From assembly GCA_027494035.1 (NCBI GenBank), contig JAOSJQ010000001.1, forward strand, positions 3,038,001 through 3,102,000: a DNA stretch of 64,000 nucleotides, in the 5' to 3' direction. The position numbers and the translations under genes are program-made. The notes beneath the pieces were generated by a model. The model saw nothing but the letters and a program-made list of their open reading frames with translations, did not search any database and was not told the DNA's origin. Below are positions 25,326-33,858 of this stretch, in pieces. The stretch comes from UTCFX2 sp002050125. Lineage in GTDB: Bacteria > Chloroflexota > Anaerolineae > Anaerolineales > UBA4823. How positions within the stretch are numbered: the first letter of the stretch is position 1; every line of letters starts with the position of its first letter.

Positions 25326-25355
25326 AGTTTACCACGCATTAATTCTGCGTGTCAA
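25326..25355 (-). promoter_or_regulatory. Promoter of the leader ORF with an internal palindromic operator
   Basis: Minus-strand TTGACA (25350-25355) and TAAACT (25326-25331) with an 18-base spacer. The spacer carries CACGCA / TGCGTG arms around 7 bases (25333-25351), a typical operator position. A second dyad, CTGCAA / TTGCAG, follows from the -10 element into the 5' leader. Confidence 0.7.
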
Positions 25356-25395
25356 GGAAATTCGCCAATCGTTTCCGGAGATTTTGCAATTTGGT

Positions 25396-27132
25396 TTATG
25401 GCAATTCCGGCGCGGTGATTTCATCCTTTAGGCGGGCGAGCTTCAATTTGAAATCTTGCAGTTTGTCCTGGTATTCCGTCAGGTTTTGCTGCTCGGCGCG
25501 GACGAAACGGGTGTACGGCGACGTGGCATTATCGATCCTCTGGACGCTGCGATCGATCTCTTTTTGAAACTGACCCTCCAGAGTTTCAATTAGACGATCG
25601 CGCAGCTCGCGCAATTTGGCGCTCAGTTCATTTTTTGCCAGCTTTCGCCGCGCGGGGATGATTACCAAGCCCAAAGCCGCGATGAATGTCGCCAGCAGGA
25701 TGCCGGTCACATCTGCGGCGGCGGTGCTTGCCAGCACAGCCACCAGCGCGCCCAGCCCGATCGCGCCTACCTCCAACACCGCTGAAGCGGCAACAGCTTC
25801 CTGAGCGCCTTCCGCGATTTGGCGCGCTTCGTCGACTTTATCGTAGGTATCGATCACCTGCTGGGCTTGCCGTCCCACCGCATCCATGAATCGCTCACGG
25901 TCATATTCAAAGCTGCCCGGACCCAAATCGCCGACAATCCGACCTTGATGCGCGCGCCGGCGCTCCGCCAGGTGCTCGTTGACGGCTTGCCACTGGCGCA
26001 GGTCCGATTCGACCAGCCAATCGACCAGGTCGTTGACCTTGTTGTCGATTTGAGTGGGCATATCCGCGATGACTTTATTTTCGAATTCCGTCTGGATGCG
26101 CTCTTTGCTTAACAGATCGAACACCCGCTTCAACCTGAAGGTGTCCTCGAAGTAATCTAAGCCGCGTTTCTCCATTTCGTAGAGCAGGTTTTCGATATCC
26201 GCCATACGGTATTTGAAATCGCGCTGCATGTCTTCTTTGTACAGCGCCATTTGCTTTTCGACATCCGCCAGCATCTCGACGTCGTCCTGCAGCGTCTCCA
26301 GCCGGTTGGTTACGATGGTCAAATATCGATCCGCAATGTGCAAACCAACCCCGAGCGGGTTCAATAGCTTAATTTGGACCCGGCTGGTCTCGTCCAGCGT
26401 GTTGCGAATATAGTCCTCGAGCGGTTCGAACCGGCTTTCGGTCCACAACTCGGGTTTTCCGGATTTCGAGGCAAGCGCCTGACGCGCGCTGATTGGAAAG
26501 ATTTCGGGTGAAACGCCAAGCAGGAGGCGGCTGTTCTCGTTCACGAATTCCAGCACCTGCAGGATTTCCTGTTCGGATTGCAGGATGTCAATCTTGTTTA
26601 CAACTACCAGGATCTTCTTGCCCCAATTGCGGATCCTTTCCATGAACAGCCTTTCGCTCTCGGTGAAAGGGCGATCTGCGGAAGTCACAAACAGGACTAA
26701 GTCCGAACGGGGGATGAAATCGGTGGTGATCGTCTCGTGCGTGCGGATGATCGCGTTGGTGCCCGGGGTGTCGACAATGCTGATCTCTTTCAACAATTCA
26801 ACTGGCAGGGTCAGCAGAAGCTGATTTTCGTTTTCCAGTTTTCGGCTTTGCGAATCCCCGTAGCGCAGGATATTGATCTGGGCGGTGGTGGGCGTGACCC
26901 CTTCAGTCAGGAACGCGCCGCCCAGCAGCGCATTGATGAACGCGCTCTTGCCGCCGTTGTACTCGCCGACGATCACCAGCAGGAATAAATCATCCAGTTG
27001 GGCGATCGAATCCAGCAGCGCCTGGCGGTCTTCGGGCGCAGCCGGGAACTCGACTAACGCCACGAGCAGTTCGTTCAGCAGGCGGCGCTCGCCGGCTAAT
27101 AACACTTCTTGATCCGATGACAGGATTTTCAT
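25396..27132 (-). CDS. Dynamin-like GTPase
   Basis: Bacterial dynamin-like protein of 578 residues. The GTPase domain has P-loop GEYNGGKSAFINALLG (about residues 57-72), the switch Thr in TEGVTPTTAQ, DTPGTNAI (G3) and VVNKIDIL (G4). A long helical region rich in Glu and Arg follows (residues about 290-430). A hydrophobic hairpin at about residues 455-495 (LGALVAVLASTAAADVTG) is the probable membrane paddle, and a second helical segment closes the protein. Such proteins bind and remodel membranes. The gene is divergent from the propeller lipoprotein gene; neither neighbour indicates a specific role. Confidence 0.92.
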   Translation of the reverse strand: MKILSSDQEVLLAGERRLLNELLVALVEFPAAPEDRQALLDSIAQLDDLFLLVIVGEYNGGKSAFINALLGGAFLTEGVTPTTAQINILRYGDSQSRKLENENQLLLTLPVELLKEISIVDTPGTNAIIRTHETITTDFIPRSDLVLFVTSADRPFTESERLFMERIRNWGKKILVVVNKIDILQSEQEILQVLEFVNENSRLLLGVSPEIFPISARQALASKSGKPELWTESRFEPLEDYIRNTLDETSRVQIKLLNPLGVGLHIADRYLTIVTNRLETLQDDVEMLADVEKQMALYKEDMQRDFKYRMADIENLLYEMEKRGLDYFEDTFRLKRVFDLLSKERIQTEFENKVIADMPTQIDNKVNDLVDWLVESDLRQWQAVNEHLAERRRAHQGRIVGDLGPGSFEYDRERFMDAVGRQAQQVIDTYDKVDEARQIAEGAQEAVAASAVLEVGAIGLGALVAVLASTAAADVTGILLATFIAALGLVIIPARRKLAKNELSAKLRELRDRLIETLEGQFQKEIDRSVQRIDNATSPYTRFVRAEQQNLTEYQDKLQDFKLKLARLKDEITAPELP

Positions 27133-27280
27133 TATGATGTGGCTCCCTGGGTGGAATTATAGCAAAAAAGGTATCAAACAATCAGGTTTCCGTTTATACT
27201 CGATGTCGATGGTTGCGCAATCGAGGGCAGGTTATTGGTGGCTGCCAGTCATCCTTGCCCTGGAAGGGATGATAACGGAG

Positions 27281-28351
27281 ATGAGACACCTGATTTGGAA
27301 CACAAAGTGGGGCAACTGGCTGTTGGCGCTGTTGGTTATCGGCGGGCTAATTGCGTGTAGCCAATCTAGTATAATACAAACCACACTTAATACACCCGTC
27401 AAAAACATAACCTCAGCCGTCACAACCCAAGCAGGGCAGACTTTCTCGCTCCAGTCGTTAACCAAAAGCGAAGAAGCGACCGATCTCATCTGGCTGGAGG
27501 GCGAGTTTGCAGTAACAGGCTTGGACTGGGTGCGGCTGATCGGGGTCCCAGCCGAAAATCAGCCGCAGAGGCTCAGTCAACTCCAGGATATCGAGACCGG
27601 TCCGTACCCGATCCGCCTGACTACGAACCGGTTCAAGACCTCCATCGGCTGGGTGTCAAACGAGAATGAAATTATGACGCTGAAGATCAATGCTTCCGCT
27701 GCGCCGATGCAAATCGCGGAGCCGGATTTCCCCGTCACGGGTCTGGCGCTCAACCCGGCTGGCGACGAGCTTGTGTATGCAGCGTTGGATGGAAGCATCG
27801 TCAGGGTGGGGCTCGCTCCTGCAGCGCAAGCCGCAGCAGAATGGCAGGCGCCGCACTGGCTGGCAAACCTGTCCTATTCACCCGACGGGAAACAAATTGG
27901 GGGCGCGGATCTGGCAGAGTTCAAGGTGTATATCTATGAACTGGATGGCAGCTTGACTTCCACACTCGAATGGCAGGGCGCGGTGAGCCCCGCGCTTTAT
28001 GGGGTGCATTTCAGCCCCGACTGGAAAACGCTCGCCTGGGTGAACGGGAGCGTGGTGCAGCTTATGAACTTGAACACGGGCAAAGAGACATATCTGCTGA
28101 GCCACGAAGATGCCGTGAGCTATGCAATCTGGTCGCCGCATGGGAGCTGGTTTGCCACCGCTTCTGCGGCAAACATCGGCGGCAACCTTACGCCGGTGGT
28201 TGACATCTGGAGGCAATCCAACGGTGAACTGGCAGCCAGTTTCCCGCAAGATTCGCCAATTCAGAGCCTATCTTTTTCACCAGATGGAAGTAAAATATCG
28301 GTTTTAGATGCAAATTCAACCGTTCGAATTTTCGCGCTGCCGGATCAGTAA
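27281..28351 (+). CDS. Lipoprotein with WD40-like beta-propeller repeats
   Basis: Protein of 356 residues if started at MRHLIWN, which gives a signal peptide with lipobox (VIGGLIAC). The open frame extends 49 codons further upstream, almost to the divergent gene, but that part has no signal or domain. Repeated blade motifs are visible: LSYSPDGKQIGGADL, VHFSPDWKTLAWVNGS, SLSFSPDGSKISVLD. The protein should be an extracytoplasmic propeller for protein interactions. A possible -10 TATACT lies at 27196-27201. The exact start is uncertain because the Shine-Dalgarno-like GGAG directly abuts the ATG. Confidence 0.75.
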   Translation: MRHLIWNTKWGNWLLALLVIGGLIACSQSSIIQTTLNTPVKNITSAVTTQAGQTFSLQSLTKSEEATDLIWLEGEFAVTGLDWVRLIGVPAENQPQRLSQLQDIETGPYPIRLTTNRFKTSIGWVSNENEIMTLKINASAAPMQIAEPDFPVTGLALNPAGDELVYAALDGSIVRVGLAPAAQAAAEWQAPHWLANLSYSPDGKQIGGADLAEFKVYIYELDGSLTSTLEWQGAVSPALYGVHFSPDWKTLAWVNGSVVQLMNLNTGKETYLLSHEDAVSYAIWSPHGSWFATASAANIGGNLTPVVDIWRQSNGELAASFPQDSPIQSLSFSPDGSKISVLDANSTVRIFALPDQ

Positions 28352-28381
28352 GATACACTTTTGCGCCAGGAGAAACAGGAG

Positions 28382-29440
28382 ATGAAATTTCGGGTTGCAC
28401 TGCTTGCGAATTTGAAAAAGAACGCCCCGAGCGTCGATGGCATGAATAAGGATCACTGGGATGATCTGGATTCGGAAACGACGGTTGAAGCGTTGGTGGA
28501 GGCGATCCGTTCGGGCGGGCATGTCTGCGAGTTTCTCGAAGGCGACGCCAACCTGATCGACACGGTCCGGCAGCTCAAACCCGATATTTGTTTCAATATC
28601 TGCGAGGGTCATTTTGGCGACGCCCGCGAAGCGCAGATCCCGGCGCTGTTGGAGATGCTGCGCATCCCTTATACCGGCTCGAAAGTCTTGACGCTGGCTC
28701 TGGCATTGGACAAGCCCATGACCAAGCGCGTGCTGACCTATCACGACTTGCCGACGCCGCCGTTCCAGGTGTTTGAACGCGAGGACGATCATTTAAGCGA
28801 CGAGATGAGTTTCCCGATGTTCGTCAAGCCCAGCCGCGAAGGGACCGGGATGGGCGTGTCCAAACGCTCGATTGTCAATACGGAGGCAGAATTATTCGAA
28901 CAGATCGCGTATGTGCTGCGCACCTACCGGCAGCCGGCGCTGGTCGAAAAATACATCGAAGGCAGGGAGGTGACCGTGGGTGTGGTGGGGAACCTCATCC
29001 GCCCAGCCGCGCGCCGGCTGCCCGAAGATGACGCCGCGCTGCATGTTCAGGCAGGGCTGCGTTTCATGCCGCCGCTCGAAGTGGATTTGCAGCCTTTCAC
29101 CGAACTGGACACCGTGTACAGCAACCGCTTGAAGGTGGATCTGGCAGCCGAGCTGAATTACATGTCGCCGGCGCCGATCGAACCGGCGCTCGTGGAGGAT
29201 CTGAACTGGCTCACCGCAGCCGTATTTCGGGTAAGCGGCGCCCTGGATGTCGCGCGGGTTGATTTTCGTCTGGATATTCACGATAACTTGAAACCGTATA
29301 TCCTGGAAATCAACCCTATCCCGGGGTTAGCGCCCAAGATCTCGGATTTGGTGATCGAAGCCGAGGCAGCGGGCATCAGCCACGCCGAACTCGTGAATAT
29401 GATCCTCGACGCAGCCCTGCGGCGCTATGAGATGATCTAA
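28382..29440 (+). CDS. D-alanine-D-alanine ligase family ATP-grasp protein
   Basis: ATP-grasp ligase of 352 residues. The N-terminal Rossmann part has CFNICEGHFGDAREAQIPALLEML and YTGSKVLTLALALDKPMTKRVL, as in Ddl proteins. The ATP-grasp core has FVKPSREGTGMGVSKRS, LVEKYIEGREVTVGVVG and the metal-binding ILEINPIPGL. The ATG at 28382 follows AGGAG sites; a TTG seven codons earlier is unlikely. It may be the cell-wall D-Ala-D-Ala ligase, but homologues with other amino-acid substrates exist and no mur gene is adjacent. Confidence 0.85.
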   Translation: MKFRVALLANLKKNAPSVDGMNKDHWDDLDSETTVEALVEAIRSGGHVCEFLEGDANLIDTVRQLKPDICFNICEGHFGDAREAQIPALLEMLRIPYTGSKVLTLALALDKPMTKRVLTYHDLPTPPFQVFEREDDHLSDEMSFPMFVKPSREGTGMGVSKRSIVNTEAELFEQIAYVLRTYRQPALVEKYIEGREVTVGVVGNLIRPAARRLPEDDAALHVQAGLRFMPPLEVDLQPFTELDTVYSNRLKVDLAAELNYMSPAPIEPALVEDLNWLTAAVFRVSGALDVARVDFRLDIHDNLKPYILEINPIPGLAPKISDLVIEAEAAGISHAELVNMILDAALRRYEMI

Positions 29441-29455
29441 GAATTCAGTGGTAAA

Positions 29456-30658
29456 TCAGGGTTTTTCGGGGTCCGGTTTTTTCGCGTAGCGCACTACGGC
29501 ATCCCCATAACGGTCGCGCAGCGAATCCAAAGCGGCGCGCAGTTGGTCACTTCGAACATCGGTTTCGTCATGTTTTTCGTCGGCAGCATCCCAAAGGCTC
29601 AACTGGCGCGCCGCGCCCTGGAAACCGCTCACGCCTACTCCAATTAGACGCACTGCCTGACCTTCTATCCACACCTTTGAAAACAGCCTGAGCGCAGCCT
29701 GAAAAATCTCTTCGTCCTGATTGGTCGGCGCTGCCAGAGAAAGCTGGCGGGTGAGCGTGGCGAAGTTGTGCCAGCGGACTTTGATCTTGACCGTTTTTCC
29801 AGCCAGGTTGTTGGCGCGCAGTTTGTCGCCAATCTGTTCGGATTGGGTGCGCAGTTCGGCAGCCAGGTGCTCGAAATTGCGCACATCTCGGGCGAAAGTG
29901 ACTTCCTGGCTGATGGATTTTGTCTCGCGGCTGGCGGATACCGGGCTGTCATCGATGCCCAAGGCGTGCTGGGCAAGCGATTGACCGTTTTTCCCAAACA
30001 TTCGGATCAATTCGGCGACCGGGCAGCGCGCCAGGTCGCCGATCGTCAGAATATTCATTTTTTTCAGCCGTTCGGTGGTTTTGGGTCCCACGCCCCACAG
30101 GCGGTTGACCGGCAATGGCCCCAGGAAAGCCGCCTCCTGCCCGGGTTCGACCACGGTGATGGTGTTCGGGGGGTTCTCGCCGCGCGTGGCAGCTTTTCCG
30201 ACATCGTTGGCGATCTTGGCTACCAGTTTGTTCCCCGCCACGCCGAACGAACAGGGCAGGCGCAGTTCTTGATTAATGCGCTGCTGCAGATCTTGAGCAA
30301 TCTGGCATCCCGGCGCTGAGAGGTGTGTCGCATCCACAAACGCCTCGTCAATGGAGACCTGTTCGACTTCGGGCGAGATTTCGCGCACGAGCCCCAGCAT
30401 CTGTTTGGAGAGCCGCGAATATTCGCCATGCCGCGAGGGAACGACGATCAATTCGGGGCAGAGGCGCAGCGCCCTACCCATTGGCATCGCCGAATGCACG
30501 CCGAATTTACGGGCGGCGTACGAACAGGAGGCGACCACGCCGCGTTCTTGCGGTCTGCCACCCACTGCAAACGCTTTTCCAGCCAGCGTTGGGTTCGCCA
30601 GCTCTTCGACAGAGCAGAAGAACGCATCCAGGTCCAGGTGAAGGATTTTGCGCGTCAT
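29456..30658 (-). CDS. dinB: DNA polymerase IV (Y-family)
   Basis: Error-prone translesion polymerase of 400 residues. Catalytic motifs are DLDAFFCSVEELANP at the N-terminus and SIDEAFVDATHL in the palm; GVAGNKLVAKIANDVGKAATRG and the helix-hairpin-helix region LWGVGPKTTERL follow. The little-finger domain fills the C-terminus. It ends without an obvious QLxLF clamp motif, although QLSLWDAAD near residue 365 is a good candidate. It is convergent with the ATP-grasp gene and follows the nuclease-like gene at 30680 by 21 bases, so the two are likely co-transcribed. Confidence 0.95.
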   Translation of the reverse strand: MTRKILHLDLDAFFCSVEELANPTLAGKAFAVGGRPQERGVVASCSYAARKFGVHSAMPMGRALRLCPELIVVPSRHGEYSRLSKQMLGLVREISPEVEQVSIDEAFVDATHLSAPGCQIAQDLQQRINQELRLPCSFGVAGNKLVAKIANDVGKAATRGENPPNTITVVEPGQEAAFLGPLPVNRLWGVGPKTTERLKKMNILTIGDLARCPVAELIRMFGKNGQSLAQHALGIDDSPVSASRETKSISQEVTFARDVRNFEHLAAELRTQSEQIGDKLRANNLAGKTVKIKVRWHNFATLTRQLSLAAPTNQDEEIFQAALRLFSKVWIEGQAVRLIGVGVSGFQGAARQLSLWDAADEKHDETDVRSDQLRAALDSLRDRYGDAVVRYAKKPDPEKP

Positions 30659-30679
30659 ACAGGTCTGGTAGATAATGCG

Positions 30680-31342
30680 CTAGCCGCAGGTCCGCTGAAA
30701 TATATGAGCGTTTTTGCGTTTTTCGATGCAAGAAATTACGCCAAGCTGCGCCAAACAATAAGTCATTTTGCCCGCGAGTCTGCGCGGGATTTTCAATCTG
30801 GCGGCTAATTCGGTGTTGGTGAACTGCTGATCGCACAGCGGATCCACAAAGCGAGCGTAGTCGGCTGGTTCTAATAGCAGCCAGCGGTCTAGTACGCTGA
30901 CCAGCCGGCGGTCGATGATGCTGACTCCGCGCCTCCACCAGCTGCCGAGACCGTCGTTGCGGCGCAGCTCTTCTTCGCTGGTGATCAGGATTTCCAGCGA
31001 GAAATTAGGGTTGTTGACGTACTTGATGATATAGATCAACTGGTTGAATATTTCTTCGAAGCGACCGGATTTTGGCGATTTCCTGCGCGATACGAAATTC
31101 GAGTGCCGGTCGTTCATCACAATAAACTTTTGGCGGGCAATCGGATACACCACTCGAATCGGATAATCGTTCAGCAGCGCGTCGAATTTTGACCGGAGCG
31201 AACTGAATTTGCCGGTTTGGATCTCGATGAGCTGACCTTGCTTGAAGACATCGATCCAGTAACCGTCCAGCCACCATTCAGAAAAACCGCCGTCCTGAAG
31301 GTAGAATTGCTTTAGTGAGGAGTGCAGGGAGGATTCGTGCAC
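30680..31342 (-). CDS. Uncharacterised protein with PD-(D/E)XK-like core and C-terminal winged-helix-like region
   Basis: Not a recognised family; about 220 residues. Near the N-terminus [20 protein letters not shown] has the D-x(n)-E-x-Q-x-x-K spacing and beta-hairpin look of a PD-(D/E)XK nuclease core. The middle is basic ([14 protein letters not shown]). The C-terminal part, [30 protein letters not shown], resembles a helix-turn-helix. The start is uncertain: a GTG at 31342 lies just after a minus-strand TATACT (31354-31359), which would give a nearly leaderless message, and a TTG at 31363 also keeps the frame. It lies 21 bases upstream of dinB, suggesting a DNA-repair link. Confidence 0.6.
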   Translation of the reverse strand: MHESSLHSSLKQFYLQDGGFSEWWLDGYWIDVFKQGQLIEIQTGKFSSLRSKFDALLNDYPIRVVYPIARQKFIVMNDRHSNFVSRRKSPKSGRFEEIFNQLIYIIKYVNNPNFSLEILITSEEELRRNDGLGSWWRRGVSIIDRRLVSVLDRWLLLEPADYARFVDPLCDQQFTNTELAARLKIPRRLAGKMTYCLAQLGVISCIEKRKNAHIFQRTCG

Positions 31343-31455
31343 GGCAGGTAAAGTATACAACAATTTTCGCGTCAGCTAATCCGAAACGGTCTTTCGAGGC
31401 GATGATATACTTGTTACCCGTCGAGAGCAAAATTATTTTATTCGGAGACAGGCTT

Positions 31456-32199
31456 ATGAACAATTTTTATATTCCCGAGAGCGCGATGGCGATCGTCGCC
31501 CATCCCGACGATATCGAGTATAGCTGCGCGGGTACGCTGGCGCGCTGGGCAAAACACGGGGCGCGGATTTCTTACGTTTTATGCACCAGCGGGGACGTGG
31601 GGATCGACGAGCCAGGGATGACAAGAGCGCGCGCCGCCGAAATTCGCGAGCACGAACAGCGCGAAGCCGCAAAAATCGTCGGCGCGGTGGAGGTGATTTT
31701 CTTGCGCGAGCCGGACGGCATGTTGCAGCCAACGCTGGAGCTCAGAAAAAAGTTGGTGCGCGAAATCCGGCGGTTCAAGCCGGAAGTGGTGGTATGCAGC
31801 GACCCGACCATCGTGTGGGCTGGCGACGATTACGTCAACCACCCCGACCATCGGGCAGCCGGGACCGCCGCGCTGGACGCGATTTTTCCCGCAGCCGGAC
31901 AGCCCAATCTGTTCGAAGAGCTGGCTGAAGAGGGTCTTTCGGCGCATAAACCGCGCAAAATCTATGTGACAAGCTTCACCGGGGGTGAATATTTTGTCAA
32001 CATCGAGGAAACGATCGACATCAAGATCGAGGCGTTGAAGGCGCACAAGTCACAAATGCACGACTGGGATCCGGTCGATCGGATCCGCCAGTGGGCGTCG
32101 GAACACGGCAAGGGCAAAGAAATGGCTTACGCCGAAGGGTTCCGCGTGGTTACCCTGGTGGATAACGAAACCTGGGAAAAGCAGCAGCAGGAAAGATAA
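31456..32199 (+). CDS. PIG-L / LmbE-family deacetylase
   Basis: Zinc-dependent N-acetylglucosaminide or related deacetylase of 247 residues. The zinc and catalytic motif [20 protein letters not shown] is near the N-terminus, and the third ligand is in [10 protein letters not shown]. The ATG at 31456 has GGAG 8 bases upstream; a longer in-frame extension overlaps the divergent gene and is not supported. The substrate is unknown; the family includes mycothiol, bacillithiol and antibiotic pathway enzymes. Confidence 0.9.
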   Translation: MNNFYIPESAMAIVAHPDDIEYSCAGTLARWAKHGARISYVLCTSGDVGIDEPGMTRARAAEIREHEQREAAKIVGAVEVIFLREPDGMLQPTLELRKKLVREIRRFKPEVVVCSDPTIVWAGDDYVNHPDHRAAGTAALDAIFPAAGQPNLFEELAEEGLSAHKPRKIYVTSFTGGEYFVNIEETIDIKIEALKAHKSQMHDWDPVDRIRQWASEHGKGKEMAYAEGFRVVTLVDNETWEKQQQER

Positions 32200-32234
32200 G
32201 TCGAACTGATCCAGCCAATCAGGGGCGGTAACGT

Positions 32235-33026
32235 TTAGCCGCTCAAGATTTTCTGCATCATAGCGGACATGGCTTTATACGAAGGCGCGTCGTTGGGTAT
32301 TTCCATCAGCGAAGCGCCTTCAAGTTCGACCTCCACCAGTTCGGCGCTGGCTGGCACGACGCCGAGAAAAGGTACGTCCAGCGCATCGATGCGCTCTTGA
32401 ATTGCGGCGGGAATCCCATTCACAACCCGATTTAGAATGAGATAGGCGTTTTCAATGTTGATATCCAATTCGGTGCGAAAAGAAGCAATCCTTTCGGCGG
32501 CGGTGATCCCGCGCAGGCTCGGATCGCTGACGATCAACAAAAACTGGACATCGCGCGTTGTGCGCCGGCTGAGATGTTCCATACCCGCTTCGTTGTCGAT
32601 GATGACATAGCGATAGTTCTTGCTCATGCCATCGACAACTTCGCGCAGGTTGTGGTTCACGGCGCAATAGCAGCCTGGTCCCTCCGAACGACCCATGGCG
32701 ATCAAATCGAAGTGGTCGCCCTCAGACACGGAAGAGCGGATTTGATAATCTAGATAATCGCGCTTGCTGATCCCGCCAGGCAGCGTACCCATGGCTGCCC
32801 CGCCCATGCCGAGCGAGCTTTGGACCTGCGACAGCAGATCTTCGCGGATATCGCCGATCGTCCAATCGAGCTCTAAACCCAAAACCATGTTGAGATTGCT
32901 GCTGGGGTCTGCGTCGATTGCGAGGACCGGTCCTGCCTTGTTTTCGACGATGTATTTAATAATTAAACCCGCGATGGTGGTTTTGCCAACCCCGCCTTTT
33001 CCTGCCAATGCAATAGTCGTGGTCAT
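32235..33026 (-). CDS. CooC-like MinD-family ATPase
   Basis: P-loop ATPase of 263 residues with the deviant Walker A GKGGVGKTT, DADPSSNLNMVLG, and a CxC pair in GPGCYCAVN, the position where CooC binds nickel at the dimer interface. DNEAGMEHLSRRTTRD matches the Walker B/switch region of CooC. CooC loads nickel into carbon monoxide dehydrogenase, but no cooS gene is in the window. The gene follows a second CooC-like gene by 9 bases. Confidence 0.85.
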   Translation of the reverse strand: MTTTIALAGKGGVGKTTIAGLIIKYIVENKAGPVLAIDADPSSNLNMVLGLELDWTIGDIREDLLSQVQSSLGMGGAAMGTLPGGISKRDYLDYQIRSSVSEGDHFDLIAMGRSEGPGCYCAVNHNLREVVDGMSKNYRYVIIDNEAGMEHLSRRTTRDVQFLLIVSDPSLRGITAAERIASFRTELDINIENAYLILNRVVNGIPAAIQERIDALDVPFLGVVPASAELVEVELEGASLMEIPNDAPSYKAMSAMMQKILSG

Positions 33027-33035
33027 AATTTCCCT

Positions 33036-33833
33036 TTAATTCTGTGAATGATGTGCGTTCTCGATATTTGCCAATAAGCGTGCGGAAATCCCTAGCGCGG
33101 CGCGCTGCAGTTCTGGCACATAATCGTACACGGGCTTGCCCAGCCGGTCGGCTTCCTGTACCGCCAGGTTTGCCGGCAAAAAGCCTAGAAAGGGGATGCC
33201 GGGCGTCGCTGCGGAAAGAAAGGCTTCTTCTTCCTCGTTTCGAACTTTGTTGCCCACCAGCCAGATGCGATTCAGCCCGATATCGTGGGCGAGTTTGTTG
33301 ATTTGCGCCGCGGTTCCCAAGCTCCTGCGGGTTGGTTCCACCACGATGATCATCGCGTCAACGAAGTCCACGGTGGCGCGTCCCAGGTGCTCCACGCCGG
33401 CGTACATGTCGATGATGAGGACATCGTCCTTGCGGAACATGAGATGCGTGAACAAAGTCTTCAGCATGGCGCTTTCGGGACAGATGCACCCCGAACCGCC
33501 CAGGTCCACAGAGCCCATCTCGAGCAGGCGCACGTTGCGGTGCATCACGCTGAACCGCTCGGGAAGATCATCGACGCGCGGGTTGATGGTGAAGAAACCG
33601 CCGATCGTGCCCGGCTTTGCGCCGGTGCGCTCCTCGATCAGTTCGCTCATTTCGGAGATGGGGTGCAGCATATCCCGCAGGTCGGCGGGGAAGCCCAGCG
33701 CGCCTGCCAAACACGGCGATGGGTCGGCGTCAACCGCCAGCACGTCGCGGCCCTGATCCGCGTATACTTGCGCGAGCAGAGCCGCCAGGGTGGTCTTGCC
33801 AACCCCCCCTTTTCCTGAAACTGCAATTTTCAT
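33036..33833 (-). CDS. CooC-like MinD-family ATPase
   Basis: Second P-loop ATPase of the pair, 265 residues. It has GKGGVGKTTLAALLAQ, DADPSPCLAGALG, a CxC pair in GGSGCICPESAML and the MYAGVEHLGRATVDF motif typical of CooC. It shows the same layout as the downstream copy but only moderate identity, so this is an old duplication rather than a recent one. Two such proteins may serve different metal enzymes or act as a heterodimer. It starts 25 bases after the cysS stop. Confidence 0.87.
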   Translation of the reverse strand: MKIAVSGKGGVGKTTLAALLAQVYADQGRDVLAVDADPSPCLAGALGFPADLRDMLHPISEMSELIEERTGAKPGTIGGFFTINPRVDDLPERFSVMHRNVRLLEMGSVDLGGSGCICPESAMLKTLFTHLMFRKDDVLIIDMYAGVEHLGRATVDFVDAMIIVVEPTRRSLGTAAQINKLAHDIGLNRIWLVGNKVRNEEEEAFLSAATPGIPFLGFLPANLAVQEADRLGKPVYDYVPELQRAALGISARLLANIENAHHSQN

Positions 33834-33858
33834 TTTTTCCCTCGATTCCCCTTTTTTC

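Noticed and set aside
27134..27280. The 49-codon N-terminal extension of the propeller lipoprotein.
   Set aside because: It would put the lipobox Cys about 70 residues in and starts 2 bases from the divergent gene's ATG, leaving no room for promoters.
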